A stretch of 64,000 nucleotides of DNA from Armatimonadetes bacterium 55-13. Its GTDB lineage: Bacteria > Armatimonadota > Fimbriimonadia > Fimbriimonadales > Fimbriimonadaceae. The position numbers and the translations under genes are program-made. This document shows, in pieces, positions 32,108 through 40,326 of this stretch. The stretch covers positions 45,513 to 109,512 of the forward strand of contig MKRX01000010.1 in NCBI GenBank assembly GCA_001898035.1, given 5' to 3'. The notes beneath the pieces are model-generated. The model was not told where the DNA came from. It was given only the letters and a program-made list of their open reading frames with translations, and searched no databases. Each line of letters starts with the position of its first letter. Within the stretch, counting starts at the first letter, position 1.

Positions 32108-33331
32108 ATGACCCAACGTGTACTTTCCGTCGCCATTGTGGGAGCACTGGGACTCATCGGGTGCGGAGATTCTCCCGAAGAACCAAACCTCCCACTTCCC
32201 ACGCCCACTCAGCAGGAGGCCGGAGCCAAGATGCAATCTAAAGTGAATGACTTCGTATTTCGCCTGATCAACGCGTCGACGACTCCAACCACCGAGGGAA
32301 ACGTGTGCATCGCCCCCCTCAGCGTCTCGTTATGTCTAAGCGCACTCCTCAACGGCGCCAGCGGAAGTTCCATTGCGGATTTAGAAACTACCCTTGGCTA
32401 CAAAGGTCTTTCGCTTCAAGAGGTTAATGACGGATCGTATGCCATCGTTCAGGGTCTGCTCGGCTCCAAGGGTTCCCCCATCACCGTTGCCAACTCTATC
32501 TGGATTCGTGGCGACTTCAAACCCAAGCCCGCCTACGTTTCCAGCCTGTCCAACTATTACCGGGCACTCTTGACTCCCGTGAAGAACTTTCAAAAGCCTA
32601 CGGTTGACAAAATAAACGCCTGGACGTCGGAGAAGACCAAGGAAAGAATTCCCAAGCTGTTTGATAGCCTAGATCCGGCGACCGTCGTCGTACTCGCCAA
32701 CGCCCTGACGTTCGATGGGAAGTGGTCACACCCGTTCAAGAAGCAACGCACTGCCCAAGCTGCTTTCCATCTCGCAAACGGAGACACCATTCAGGTTCCC
32801 CGCATGTTTGGTAACTTTGAGGTCCCCTACTATGAGGCCGAGACCTGGAAAGCCATACGCCTTCCCTATCAAGGCGAAGAATTCAGCATGATCTGTGTGC
32901 TTCCGAAGGAATCACCTATCCAGTGGCTACGGAAGCAAACTTCGAAATCGATGAGCGATCTCATCCAAAATCTCAAGAGTGGGGGCATTGATACTCCTAT
33001 ATCCATACCTCGATTTAACGCTTCCTACACCTTGGATCTGGAAGCCCCTCTTTCAAACCTCGGAATGGGCAAACTGTTCAAAAGCATTGAGCTAAACAAT
33101 CTGGCCGACTTCGGCCCTCTCAAGGACCAGCTCAGCATCGGGGAGGCAGTCCACAAAACTTATATCAAGGTCGATGAAGAAGGTACTGAGGCCGCCGCCA
33201 CAGGAATTGGGGTAAAAGCGGCCGCCTTTCGCGGTAACTTTCTGGCAGACCGACCCTTCGCGTACTTCATCGTCCATCACAAGACCAACCTCGTTCTGTT
33301 CGCAGGCGTCTGCGCGGATCCTCGCTCCTAA
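32108..33331 (+). CDS. Serpin (serine/cysteine protease inhibitor), lipoprotein
   Basis: 407 residues. The lipobox is LGLIGC (Cys near residue 19), so the inhibitor should be anchored on the envelope. A full serpin fold follows, including NSIWIRGDF, VVLANALTFDGKW, VPRMFG and IPRFNASYTLDL. The reactive-centre-loop hinge reads VDEEGTEAAATG (nt from about 33169), the small-residue pattern required for inhibitory serpins. Counting 15 residues from the hinge Gly places P1-P1' near Ala-Phe in VKAAAFRG, suggesting an elastase- or subtilisin-like target. ATG 32108 has AAAGAG seven bases upstream; TTG 32102 is an alternative. It is divergent from the BlaI/M56 pair. Bacterial serpins often act against external or host proteases. 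Confidence 0.95.
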   Translation: MTQRVLSVAIVGALGLIGCGDSPEEPNLPLPTPTQQEAGAKMQSKVNDFVFRLINASTTPTTEGNVCIAPLSVSLCLSALLNGASGSSIADLETTLGYKGLSLQEVNDGSYAIVQGLLGSKGSPITVANSIWIRGDFKPKPAYVSSLSNYYRALLTPVKNFQKPTVDKINAWTSEKTKERIPKLFDSLDPATVVVLANALTFDGKWSHPFKKQRTAQAAFHLANGDTIQVPRMFGNFEVPYYEAETWKAIRLPYQGEEFSMICVLPKESPIQWLRKQTSKSMSDLIQNLKSGGIDTPISIPRFNASYTLDLEAPLSNLGMGKLFKSIELNNLADFGPLKDQLSIGEAVHKTYIKVDEEGTEAAATGIGVKAAAFRGNFLADRPFAYFIVHHKTNLVLFAGVCADPRS

Positions 33332-33336
33332 AAGCA

Positions 33337-33371
33337 AAACTTCCCCGGTTCCAGAGGAACCGGGGAAGTTT
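33337..33371. terminator. Bidirectional terminator between serpin and E1 beta genes
   Basis: Sixteen-bp perfect stem (33337-33352 / 33356-33371) with a three-base AGA loop, flanked by T-rich sequence on the minus strand and a short T-run on the plus strand. It serves the two convergent genes. Confidence 0.95.
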
Positions 33372-33383
33372 AATGAAGGCGAA

Positions 33384-34400
33384 TTAGAACTTAACGACGC
33401 GCTTTGCGGCCGTCACGATCTTATCGACCGACGGAAGGACGTAAGTTTCCAGTGGCTTCGCCCACGGCACCGGGGTGTCCATCCGGGTGACACGAACAGG
33501 CGGAGCATCCAAGTATTCGAACGCGGAATCGCTGATGCGAGCCACTAACTCGCCTGCAAATCCACAGGTCATCGGAGCCTCGTTTACCACCACAACGCGA
33601 TTCGTCTTAGCGATTGAGTTCACGATCGTCTCTTCGTCCAACGGAACCAGCGAGCGGATATCGATAACCTCGGCAGTAATTCCCTCTTCCGCGAGCTGCG
33701 TAGCCGCTTCCAGACAGTGATAGACATTCTGTCCATAAGACACGAATGTCACATCCTTGCCCTCGCGTCGAATGGCCGCCTTGCCCAGCGGCACGATGTA
33801 ATCGTCCACTGGAAGCTCTTCTTCGATTTCGCGCTTTCGATAAAGTTCTTTGATCTCGTAGAACAGCACCGGGTTTCCATCGCGTAAGGCTGCCTTCATC
33901 ATGCCCTTGGCATCGTATGGCGTCGATGGGCAGACAACTTTGAGTCCAGGCGAATGGCAGAACCATGCTTCATTCATTTGGCTGTGATAAAGAGCCCCAC
34001 CACCATAGGCGCCCGCCGGACCACGGACCACGATCGGCAAATTCACCTCACCGGCAGTCCGGTAATGATAGGTTGCCATCATATTGACAATCTGGTCGAA
34101 ACCGCAAGAGATGAAGTCGATGAACTGCATCTCCGCCATCACCGTCTTGCCATTGAGAGCGGCTCCAACGCTGGCGCCAATGATTGCCGCTTCGGAGATC
34201 GGCATATCCATGACGCGGTGAGCGCCAAATTCCTTTTGCAATCCTTCGGTAACGCCGAAAGCGCCACCCAGAAGCCCGATGTCCTCACCCATGCAGATCA
34301 TATCCGCATTTCCGGCCATCTCTTCGAACAGGGCTTCTTTCAAAGCCGAAAGATAGTTCTTCTTCAGCGCGATCGGCGCTTCAGTTACGGTCGCACTCAT
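33384..34400 (-). CDS. 2-oxoacid dehydrogenase E1 beta subunit
   Basis: 338 residues, transketolase-like pyrimidine and C-terminal domains. MICMGEDIGLLGGAFGVTEGL (near 33) and MPISEAAIIGASVGAALNG (near 75) are conserved. QFIDFISCGFDQIVN follows near 105 and NPVLFYEIKELYR near 175. E1 beta pairs with E1 alpha to decarboxylate a 2-oxoacid with thiamine diphosphate. The ATG at 34400 has AAGGAG six bases upstream and overlaps the alpha stop by four bases. The sequence is compatible with pyruvate or branched-chain type enzymes; no E2 or E3 is nearby to decide. The liv-like transporter lies 3 kb away, a weak hint at branched-chain substrates. Confidence 0.94.
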   Translation of the reverse strand: MSATVTEAPIALKKNYLSALKEALFEEMAGNADMICMGEDIGLLGGAFGVTEGLQKEFGAHRVMDMPISEAAIIGASVGAALNGKTVMAEMQFIDFISCGFDQIVNMMATYHYRTAGEVNLPIVVRGPAGAYGGGALYHSQMNEAWFCHSPGLKVVCPSTPYDAKGMMKAALRDGNPVLFYEIKELYRKREIEEELPVDDYIVPLGKAAIRREGKDVTFVSYGQNVYHCLEAATQLAEEGITAEVIDIRSLVPLDEETIVNSIAKTNRVVVVNEAPMTCGFAGELVARISDSAFEYLDAPPVRVTRMDTPVPWAKPLETYVLPSVDKIVTAAKRVVKF

Positions 34401-35530
34401 GCGTTCTCCTTGAAAACCCACATGGCGCCCTCTGCCTCATCCGGTACCGGCGACTTAAGGGCGAACTCGATTCCTTCCTTCAGGTACTCAACCACTTCCG
34501 GCGGGAAGTCTTCGTCGGTTACCTCGGCCGCATTCTTGCCCTCGGCAAAGAACTTCTTCGCGGCTTCACCTTTCAAGTAACCCTTTTCGATCAACTTCTT
34601 GCGGCAAACGGCGATCGGATCTCGCTCCCGCCCCTTCTCTACTTGGTCGGGCTCACGGTATCGAACGGCTCGGTCGTCATCGTGGTCGCCATGACCATAG
34701 GCCCGGAAGGTTTTGCACTCAACGATGCTCGGACCATTTCCGGCTCGGGCATACTCAACCGCTTGCATAACCTTATCGTAAACATCGAAAACGTCCTGTC
34801 CATCCGCGATCAGTCCCGGGATGCCATAGCCATCTGCACGGCGAGCAAAATCCGGAAGGGAATATTCCAACTCAGTCGGCGTTCCGTATGCCCACTGGTT
34901 GTTTTCGACGATGGTGATCACCGGCAATTTATGAACTGCCGCGAAGTTGATCGCCTCGTGGAAAATGCCCTGGGCGGTCGAGCCCTCGCCGTTAAAAGTC
35001 AGAACGACTGAGTTTCCACCATTGAGCTTGTCAGCCAGCACCACACCGGCCGCAACCGGAATCGTGCCTGCCAGCATCGACGTGGAGTGAATGATCTTCG
35101 CATCCCGCTTTCCAATGTGCGACCAGTTGTCTCGCGCCCGGCCGGGAGATCCAACCTTGCCCCAAACTTGGCAGCAAACTTCTTCGATCGACATTCCTTT
35201 GCGCTCTGGATTACGCCAACCCGCACGAATGTCCTTTAAGAAGAACGCCGGCATATCGCGGTGAATGGGGCTGATCCAGTCGTTGGCCTGCAGGCCAAAG
35301 AGGGAGCCAACAAGGACGGCTTCCTGGTTGTGGGAAGAATAGAGTGTTCCGCGGAGTCGCCCTCGTTTTTTCTCCTTAATCAGGCGAACGTCAAAATAGC
35401 GCGCCAAATAGAGCAGGCGGAAGAGTTCGAGGCATTCGTCTTTAGAGAGCGCCTCGGATGGACGTTGTGGGACACTGCTGTCCTCAGACTTTGGCTTGTC
35501 GGCCGTTGCCGAACCTGAGGTGGAACTCAA
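34397..35530 (-). CDS. 2-oxoacid dehydrogenase E1 alpha subunit
   Basis: 377 residues with a roughly 30-residue Ser/Thr/Pro-rich N-terminal extension. The thiamine-diphosphate and magnesium-binding region is LTFNGEGSTAQGIFHEAINFA (near 170-190) with VENNQWAYGT about 20 residues later. RGRLRGTLYSSHNQEAVLVG (near 60) and IVECKTFRAYGHGDHDDDRAVRYR (near 275-300) are also family features. The start is TTG 35530 with GGAG about nine bases upstream; no better ATG precedes the conserved part. It is first in a two-gene operon with E1 beta. Substrate (pyruvate, acetoin or branched-chain 2-oxoacid) cannot be fixed from the sequence. Confidence 0.93.
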   Translation of the reverse strand: MSSTSGSATADKPKSEDSSVPQRPSEALSKDECLELFRLLYLARYFDVRLIKEKKRGRLRGTLYSSHNQEAVLVGSLFGLQANDWISPIHRDMPAFFLKDIRAGWRNPERKGMSIEEVCCQVWGKVGSPGRARDNWSHIGKRDAKIIHSTSMLAGTIPVAAGVVLADKLNGGNSVVLTFNGEGSTAQGIFHEAINFAAVHKLPVITIVENNQWAYGTPTELEYSLPDFARRADGYGIPGLIADGQDVFDVYDKVMQAVEYARAGNGPSIVECKTFRAYGHGDHDDDRAVRYREPDQVEKGRERDPIAVCRKKLIEKGYLKGEAAKKFFAEGKNAAEVTDEDFPPEVVEYLKEGIEFALKSPVPDEAEGAMWVFKENA

Positions 35531-35602
35531 AATTGTGGTCTCCGATAAGGTTTTGGGTGGTATCGAATGTTACCTTAACACCCCATTCTAAAGACTCGGC
35601 AA

Positions 35603-35642
35603 AAAACAGTAGGCCCGTCACCCATAAGGCAACGGGCCTACT
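35603..35642 (-). terminator. Terminator of thioredoxin-fusion gene
   Basis: Eleven-bp stem AGTAGGCCCGT / ACGGGCCTACT (35608-35618, 35632-35642), 13-base loop. On the minus strand it is followed by GTTTTTT, giving a rho-independent terminator for the gene ending at 35665. Confidence 0.88.
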
Positions 35643-35664
35643 AATTATTGTTTATTCCTTAGAT

Positions 35665-36654
35665 TCAGATGCCTAACGCGCCGTTTACAAACGCATAGAA
35701 GTCGGACGGGTTAGCGTATCCAACCTTCGTCGCAAGCACGGAACCATCGGCGGCCAATACCATCTGAGTAGGCATTGCCGTGATGTTGTAGGCCGAAGCT
35801 ACGCTTTTCTGTTCATCTACGTCGATCTTGCAGAAAACGAGATACTTGCTCATCTTCTTCCAATCTTCCTTCTGGAAAACGTCTCGGTCGAGCATCTTGC
35901 ACGGTCCGCACCAGCTAGCCATAAAGTCTACGAAAACCTTCTTTCCAGTCTTCGCTGCCAGCGCTTTTGCCTCTTCCAAGTCCGTGAACCATCGTGCAGA
36001 ACTCATTTCCTCAAGGGAAACTTCTCGAGAGCCGTCGGGAGCGTTGAACGCGAACTGATTGGAGTTAGCCGCGCCCAGTTCCAAAGACTTCGTATCCAGA
36101 ACCGTCGTGTCCTTCACGCCCTGATCGTTAATGATGATCTCGGCTTGTCGCGCCACGTTGTCCTTGTTATTCAGGTACAGCGTGATGGTCTTGCGACCCT
36201 GTGAGTCCACAGAAGCCTCAACCACATTCAAGGTCATGCCCTTACGATTCTTGGTTCCCAAAGACTTGCTGGAAGCGACCTTCGTAAAGGCCTTGTTCGA
36301 GAAAAATCCGGCCCAAATTGCCGTCTCATCGGATGAAAAGAGTCCTTGAAGCTCTGATTCCGTTTGAGGAACCTTGTAATAGGTCTTCTCTTTCTTATCG
36401 TAAGTCGTAATGTTTGTGCCATCCGCAACGATCAACTGCGAAGGCGAATCGATCTTTGCCAGGTTCGGCTTTGCCAACTCAACGTTGTAGTTCATTGGCG
36501 CGCCGCCCACTGGCGTAACCACGTACGTGGTGCTCAAAGATTTCGCGTCTCCCAGTGCTTTAGTAAAGTTGGCCAGAAGCTGCGAACCCTGCCCCTGGGC
36601 AAGGATGACTGCCGCAAGCGATGCGGCTCCGAAAAATGCGAGTGCCCTTCTCAT
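35665..36654 (-). CDS. Exported LolA-like/thioredoxin fusion protein
   Basis: 329 residues with a signal peptide (LAFFGAASLAAVILAQ). Residues about 25-215 resemble LolA/DUF2092-like outer-membrane lipoprotein carriers: LLANFTKALGDAKSLSTTYVV at the start, AKPNLAKIDSPSQLIVADG, TTYDKKEKTYYKVPQ, and a KTITLYLN strand. A thioredoxin domain follows (about 228-325) with FVDFMASWCGPCKML (WCGPC near 248-252) and the cis-Pro loop TAMPTQMVLAADG. Start ATG 36654 has AGGAG six bases upstream. Periplasmic thiol-disulfide exchange acting on a lipoprotein or lipid-modified client is inferred. The fusion is unusual; single-domain alternatives are ruled out by the continuous frame. Confidence 0.88.
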   Translation of the reverse strand: MRRALAFFGAASLAAVILAQGQGSQLLANFTKALGDAKSLSTTYVVTPVGGAPMNYNVELAKPNLAKIDSPSQLIVADGTNITTYDKKEKTYYKVPQTESELQGLFSSDETAIWAGFFSNKAFTKVASSKSLGTKNRKGMTLNVVEASVDSQGRKTITLYLNNKDNVARQAEIIINDQGVKDTTVLDTKSLELGAANSNQFAFNAPDGSREVSLEEMSSARWFTDLEEAKALAAKTGKKVFVDFMASWCGPCKMLDRDVFQKEDWKKMSKYLVFCKIDVDEQKSVASAYNITAMPTQMVLAADGSVLATKVGYANPSDFYAFVNGALGI

Positions 36655-36743
36655 AGAGTTCTCCTGCTAAGATTCAAGCGGTTACCAACATCATAGCGTA
36701 TTACGCGCTCCCGCAACATCCCTGCAAGCGCTCCAAAAAATTC

Positions 36744-38165
36744 ATGACTCGCAAAACCGCCCTTATTCTTGCGTCGATCGTCGCGCTCGTTCATCTCTTG
36801 CTTGCTTGTTATTACGCGTCCATCACCCCCTACCGAACCCCGGGCATCCTTCTCGGCCAGCGCGGCCCTGATGGGGGGCCAGCCAAGATCCCGGACGTGG
36901 GCGCGCCCGACGAGCGCCAGCATGCCAACTACGTCCTTCACTTGCTAGATGGCAAGGGCTTTCCTGTCCTCGATCCCAAAGACCCCAACTTAGGAGAGAA
37001 CTACCAAAGCCACCAACCACCTCTCTTCTATCTCCTGGAAGCCGGTTGGACCAAGATCACATCCGCCGACATTGAAAGCTCTTCAGATGGCCTCAAAGTA
37101 AGATCGCTCAATGCTCTCATCGGCGCGGTCACCGTCGTTGGAGTCTTCTTTGTGGGACTCTGGGGATTTAAGCGAGAGGATGTCGGTGTAATCGCCGCCA
37201 CCTTCGCGGCACTGCTCCCAATGAACTGCGCCCTCAGCGGCTCCCTCAGTAACGATCCCCTTCTCTATTGCCTCGTAACCTGGACGCTCGCCTTTTGCGC
37301 AAAGGGCATTCGCGAGGGATGGGATCTCAAACTGGCGATCGCCACCGGCGTTGCCACCGGGCTCGCCATCATCACGAAGACCACCGCCGTCGCTCTTCTG
37401 CCCGCCTTGCTTCTCGCGGCCTACCTTTCAAATCCCCGACCGAACGCCAAAACGATCCTCGCCGTTCTCGCACCCACCGTGGTCGTTGCTCTGCCTTGGC
37501 TTCTCAGAAACAAGTCCTTGTATGGCGATTTCTTCGGCATGAGGGCCTTCAACGAAGCATTCGTCAATTCACCCCAGGCATCCACCTTCATCGATGGCTT
37601 CGGCGCTTTTTCCTACTGGACGGACTGGGTCGGTTGGTGGACCGCACGTAGCTTCTTCGGCGCCTTTGGCTACATGGACATCTTTCTCAACGAGCGAGGG
37701 ACTCCTGCCACCGGTCCTCAGGCGCCCAATGCTCTCTACCGTGTTTTGATTGCCCTTATGGTCCTCGCCTTCATAAGTTGGCTGGTCCGTCTCAAGGCAG
37801 ATGAATGGAAGAGTTCGCGTTCCGTACAAGTCTTGCTCGGCGCATTCACGGCCATTGTGCTGGTCCTCTTTGCGCTCTTCAATATGCGCTACTTCCAGGG
37901 ACAGGCTCGCTACGTCTTCCCCGCCATAGCCCCTATTGGCATCGGCGTCGCCATGGGAATCCTGAACGTTGCCCAAAAGAAATGGCGAGTGGGCTGGGGA
38001 GTTCTCACGGCAATACTCCTCGCTCTCAATATCTTCGCGCTCTCTCGGCTCCCCGGCGAGTTTCAGCGCCGCACGGGTCTTTTGTCTCAGAGAATCTTCG
38101 AATCAGAACCGGTTCTCATCCCGTCCTTCTCAGCGAGTAACTGCCGAGACTTGCCTGGCGTCTAA
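36744..38165 (+). CDS. Multi-spanning GT-C-type glycosyltransferase-like membrane protein
   Basis: 473 residues with roughly ten or more TM helices. The first periplasmic loop carries VGAPDERQHANYVLHLL, an Asp-Glu pair typical of GT-C (PMT/ArnT-like, GT39) enzymes, and SHQPPLFYLLEA, also common there. Later segments such as NRCALS-like loops and IITKTTAVALLPALLLAAYL are typical of the family. It would use a polyprenyl-phosphate sugar donor to modify an extracytoplasmic target. Start ATG 36744 has no clear SD. The gene is divergent from the thioredoxin fusion and ends six bases before the sigma factor, so it may be in the same unit. Acceptor unknown. Confidence 0.8.
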   Translation: MTRKTALILASIVALVHLLLACYYASITPYRTPGILLGQRGPDGGPAKIPDVGAPDERQHANYVLHLLDGKGFPVLDPKDPNLGENYQSHQPPLFYLLEAGWTKITSADIESSSDGLKVRSLNALIGAVTVVGVFFVGLWGFKREDVGVIAATFAALLPMNCALSGSLSNDPLLYCLVTWTLAFCAKGIREGWDLKLAIATGVATGLAIITKTTAVALLPALLLAAYLSNPRPNAKTILAVLAPTVVVALPWLLRNKSLYGDFFGMRAFNEAFVNSPQASTFIDGFGAFSYWTDWVGWWTARSFFGAFGYMDIFLNERGTPATGPQAPNALYRVLIALMVLAFISWLVRLKADEWKSSRSVQVLLGAFTAIVLVLFALFNMRYFQGQARYVFPAIAPIGIGVAMGILNVAQKKWRVGWGVLTAILLALNIFALSRLPGEFQRRTGLLSQRIFESEPVLIPSFSASNCRDLPGV

Positions 38166-38171
38166 GGATTA

Positions 38172-38735
38172 TTGTTGTCAGCCGTAATCGAGAAAACACG
38201 GAACGAAGCGTTTGACGAGGACCTCATCCTCGTTGAGCGGCACCTCACCGGAGATGCCGCCGCTTTCGAGTTGATCTACCGCAAATACTATGACAAGGTC
38301 TTTGCCATTGCTCGTGGTGTGTTAATGGACGCTGACGAAGCGGCCGACGCGGTTCAAGAAGTCTTCACGCTGGTATACCGCCACATCTCTCGATTTGACC
38401 GACGCTCCAAGTTCAGCACCTGGCTCTTCCGTATCGCCGTTAACCGGAGCATTCAGGAGGCCAGAAAGCACCGCCACCGTCATCGAAACGTGGAGCTCAC
38501 CGAAGCCGCTGGCAAGGAAGCTCCGGTCGAGACTGAGGAAATGGATCCAAGGGTCCAAGCTTCGTTGGCCCAACTGGCTCCGCAGGACCGCGCCCTGCTT
38601 ACATTGTTCTACTGGGAAGAGCTCAGCCTGAACGAAATCGCCGATAGCATTGGTTGCAACGTGAACGCCGCCAAAACCCGCCTCTATCGAGCCCGCGAGC
38701 GATTCCGATCTCATTATGAGGAGGAAATCTCGTGA
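38172..38735 (+). CDS. ECF-type RNA polymerase sigma factor
   Basis: 187 residues, sigma-70 regions 2 and 4 only. Region 2 contains FELIYRKYYDKVFAIARGVL and DADEAADAVQEVFTLVYRHISRFD (near 30-75), then FSTWLFRIAVNRSIQEARK. Region 4 is LAPQDRALLTLFYWEELSLNEIADSIGCNVNAAKTRLYRARERF. The start is TTG 38172 (or TTG 38175) with AAGGAT upstream. GTGA overlap at the 3' end couples it to the following anti-sigma-like gene, the standard ECF arrangement. The regulon is unknown. No autoregulatory promoter was identified. Confidence 0.95.
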   Translation: MLSAVIEKTRNEAFDEDLILVERHLTGDAAAFELIYRKYYDKVFAIARGVLMDADEAADAVQEVFTLVYRHISRFDRRSKFSTWLFRIAVNRSIQEARKHRHRHRNVELTEAAGKEAPVETEEMDPRVQASLAQLAPQDRALLTLFYWEELSLNEIADSIGCNVNAAKTRLYRARERFRSHYEEEIS

Positions 38736-39493
38736 AGGGCCGAATTCCCGCCGATGTCGAGCGTCTCATGTGGCTCGTCGCCGAAAGCAATGATCCTCAA
38801 GCGATCGCGGATTTCGAACAGCGCTTCCCGGACTTCAGATACGAGCTCGCCCAACGCAGGCGCATGGTTTCGGACCTGAAAGGAGCCAAGACTGGAGGAA
38901 TCGCAAGCGTTCCTATCCCTGCCTTTAAGTTACGGTCTCAGACAAGAACCGCCCCACCGAAACAAGTTTGGATCGCAACCGGATTTGCGTTGGCCGCACT
39001 CGCCGTCGCTTCTTATTCCGTAACCGTCTGGCTTAATTCTGCGCCTTCCAAATTGCCGGCGCCCCCCGTCGTCCAAACGGACACGCCCAAAGCGCCTAAC
39101 TACGTGCAATACAGCCCCTCGCAAGAACAACAGATCCCGCCAAAGGTGGAAACGCCTCCTCAAAACCCCGCCCCAACCCCGGAGCCTGAACCTTCTACTG
39201 CCGATCGCCCCAAGACGGTGAAGATGTCGAATACTTCGCTTGTCGCCGCCCTGAAGATGATCGGGAGCGAAGCGGGCTACAGCGTGGAAATCGCCCCCGG
39301 ATTCCAAGATCAAAAAGTCACCTTGGATTACGAAAACGCCACCACCTCGGAAATCCTCAAGGATCTGGGCATTCAATACACCTTCACTGCTTTCGATCAG
39401 GGAGATGGCACCATCATCATCGTCCCTGCGATAACCGATGGACCAGCCACCACCGGAAGCCCCAACGGCCCCACTCGCCAGATTGGCGGCTAA
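38732..39493 (+). CDS. Probable anti-sigma factor with C-terminal STN-like domain
   Basis: 253 residues. The N-terminal cytoplasmic part (about 1-70, DVERLMWLVAESNDPQAIADFEQRFPDFRYELAQRRRMV) would bind the sigma factor. A single TM lies near 80-100 (VWIATGFALAALAVASYSVTVWL), followed by a Pro-rich spacer. The last 75 residues (SLVAALKMIGSEAGYSVEIA...TLDYENATTSEILKDLG) match the secretin/TonB short N-terminal domain pattern. GTG 38732 overlaps the sigma stop (GTGA). STN domains normally sit at the N-terminus of secretins and TonB receptors, so the periplasmic part may sense or mimic such a partner. Anti-sigma function is inferred from position and topology. Confidence 0.78.
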   Translation: MKGRIPADVERLMWLVAESNDPQAIADFEQRFPDFRYELAQRRRMVSDLKGAKTGGIASVPIPAFKLRSQTRTAPPKQVWIATGFALAALAVASYSVTVWLNSAPSKLPAPPVVQTDTPKAPNYVQYSPSQEQQIPPKVETPPQNPAPTPEPEPSTADRPKTVKMSNTSLVAALKMIGSEAGYSVEIAPGFQDQKVTLDYENATTSEILKDLGIQYTFTAFDQGDGTIIIVPAITDGPATTGSPNGPTRQIGG

Positions 39494-39501
39494 CGCAGCA
39501 C

Positions 39502-39530
39502 TTGGCGAATAGCAAAGCCATTGCTATACT
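39502..39530 (+). promoter_or_regulatory. Housekeeping promoter of zinc-ribbon gene
   Basis: TTGGCG (39502-39507), exactly 17 bases, TATACT (39525-39530) with an extended -10 TG at 39522-39523. It precedes an SD (GGGAGG) and ATG 39558. Strong sigma-70 type promoter. Confidence 0.8.
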
Positions 39531-39557
39531 GACTTCAATTCAGTTGGGAGGCAGCAT

Positions 39558-40271
39558 ATGCCATCGGTACAACGTAGCTCAGATGTCGTAGAGTCCCACT
39601 CGGAACGCGCCGTGATGTCAGGCATCGCCGGCGTGATCCTCTTGGCCCTGGGAGGGGTCCTGTGGATGTTCCGCGGAGACGGAATGTTCTCCATTCTTTC
39701 CCTGATGCTCATGGCTGGCGGACTCGGCGCCGTAATTTATGCCGCCGTGTGTATCGCTCAGGCGCGCAAGGTTACTTGCTTCAAAATTGAGTGTCCCTAC
39801 TGTCACTCCGCCGTCAGCCTCCTAACTGCGCCGGATCGTGACGTCTCCTGCCGGTCCTGCCTCCGAATGATTCCCATCGTGGACGGTAAGCCTATCGCGG
39901 TAACTCAGGTCAGGTGTGGTTATTGCAATGCACTCAACTATTACAGCGATAAAACCATCGTTCTCCTCTGCGAGGAATGTAATCACGAAATTCCCATATC
40001 CCGAGCCGACGGCCAAGTCGCGCACTCCAGGTTCGCCGTAGTCGATGATGAGCGCTTTTATGAACTCAAGCTCGTCGGATTCGAGCATCCAACCGAAGAT
40101 CTCCTCTCGACTCTCCAGCAAGCCCTTGCCCTCAATCGCAACCAAGTTAAAGATATGCTTGGCGAGTTGCCCGTCACTCTTCTCTCCGGAATCCCGAAGA
40201 AGAAAGCTGAAATGCTCACGGCGCAATTGAACTTGCACGGCGCTAGCTGTCAGTTCTATCCGCTGAACTAG
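39558..40271 (+). CDS. Membrane protein with two zinc ribbons and an L7/L12-like C-terminal domain
   Basis: 237 residues. Two TM segments (MSGIAGVILLALGGVLW and ILSLMLMAGGLGAVIYAAVCIAQ) lie near the N-terminus. Two zinc-ribbon-like units follow: ECPYC...CRSC near 78-100 and RCGYC...CEEC near 118-140. The last 50 residues (NQVKDMLGELPVTLLSGIPKKKAEMLTAQLNLHGASCQF) look like the C-terminal domain of ribosomal L7/L12, in which a VKxxVxxLP...ikeGvsKeeAexikxxLexaGAxV pattern is conserved. GGGAGG lies upstream of ATG 39558. Such zinc-ribbon/L12-like proteins may tether a complex at the membrane. Function unknown. Confidence 0.85.
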   Translation: MPSVQRSSDVVESHSERAVMSGIAGVILLALGGVLWMFRGDGMFSILSLMLMAGGLGAVIYAAVCIAQARKVTCFKIECPYCHSAVSLLTAPDRDVSCRSCLRMIPIVDGKPIAVTQVRCGYCNALNYYSDKTIVLLCEECNHEIPISRADGQVAHSRFAVVDDERFYELKLVGFEHPTEDLLSTLQQALALNRNQVKDMLGELPVTLLSGIPKKKAEMLTAQLNLHGASCQFYPLN

Positions 40272-40326
40272 CTTTGATGCCGGTTTCGATCCGCATTCCC
40301 CTCGGTTTGGCATAAACTAAGCGGGT

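Noticed and set aside
33337-33371. Sixteen-bp palindrome as a transposon end or operator
   Set aside because: Position between two convergent genes and T-rich flank fit a bidirectional terminator fully.
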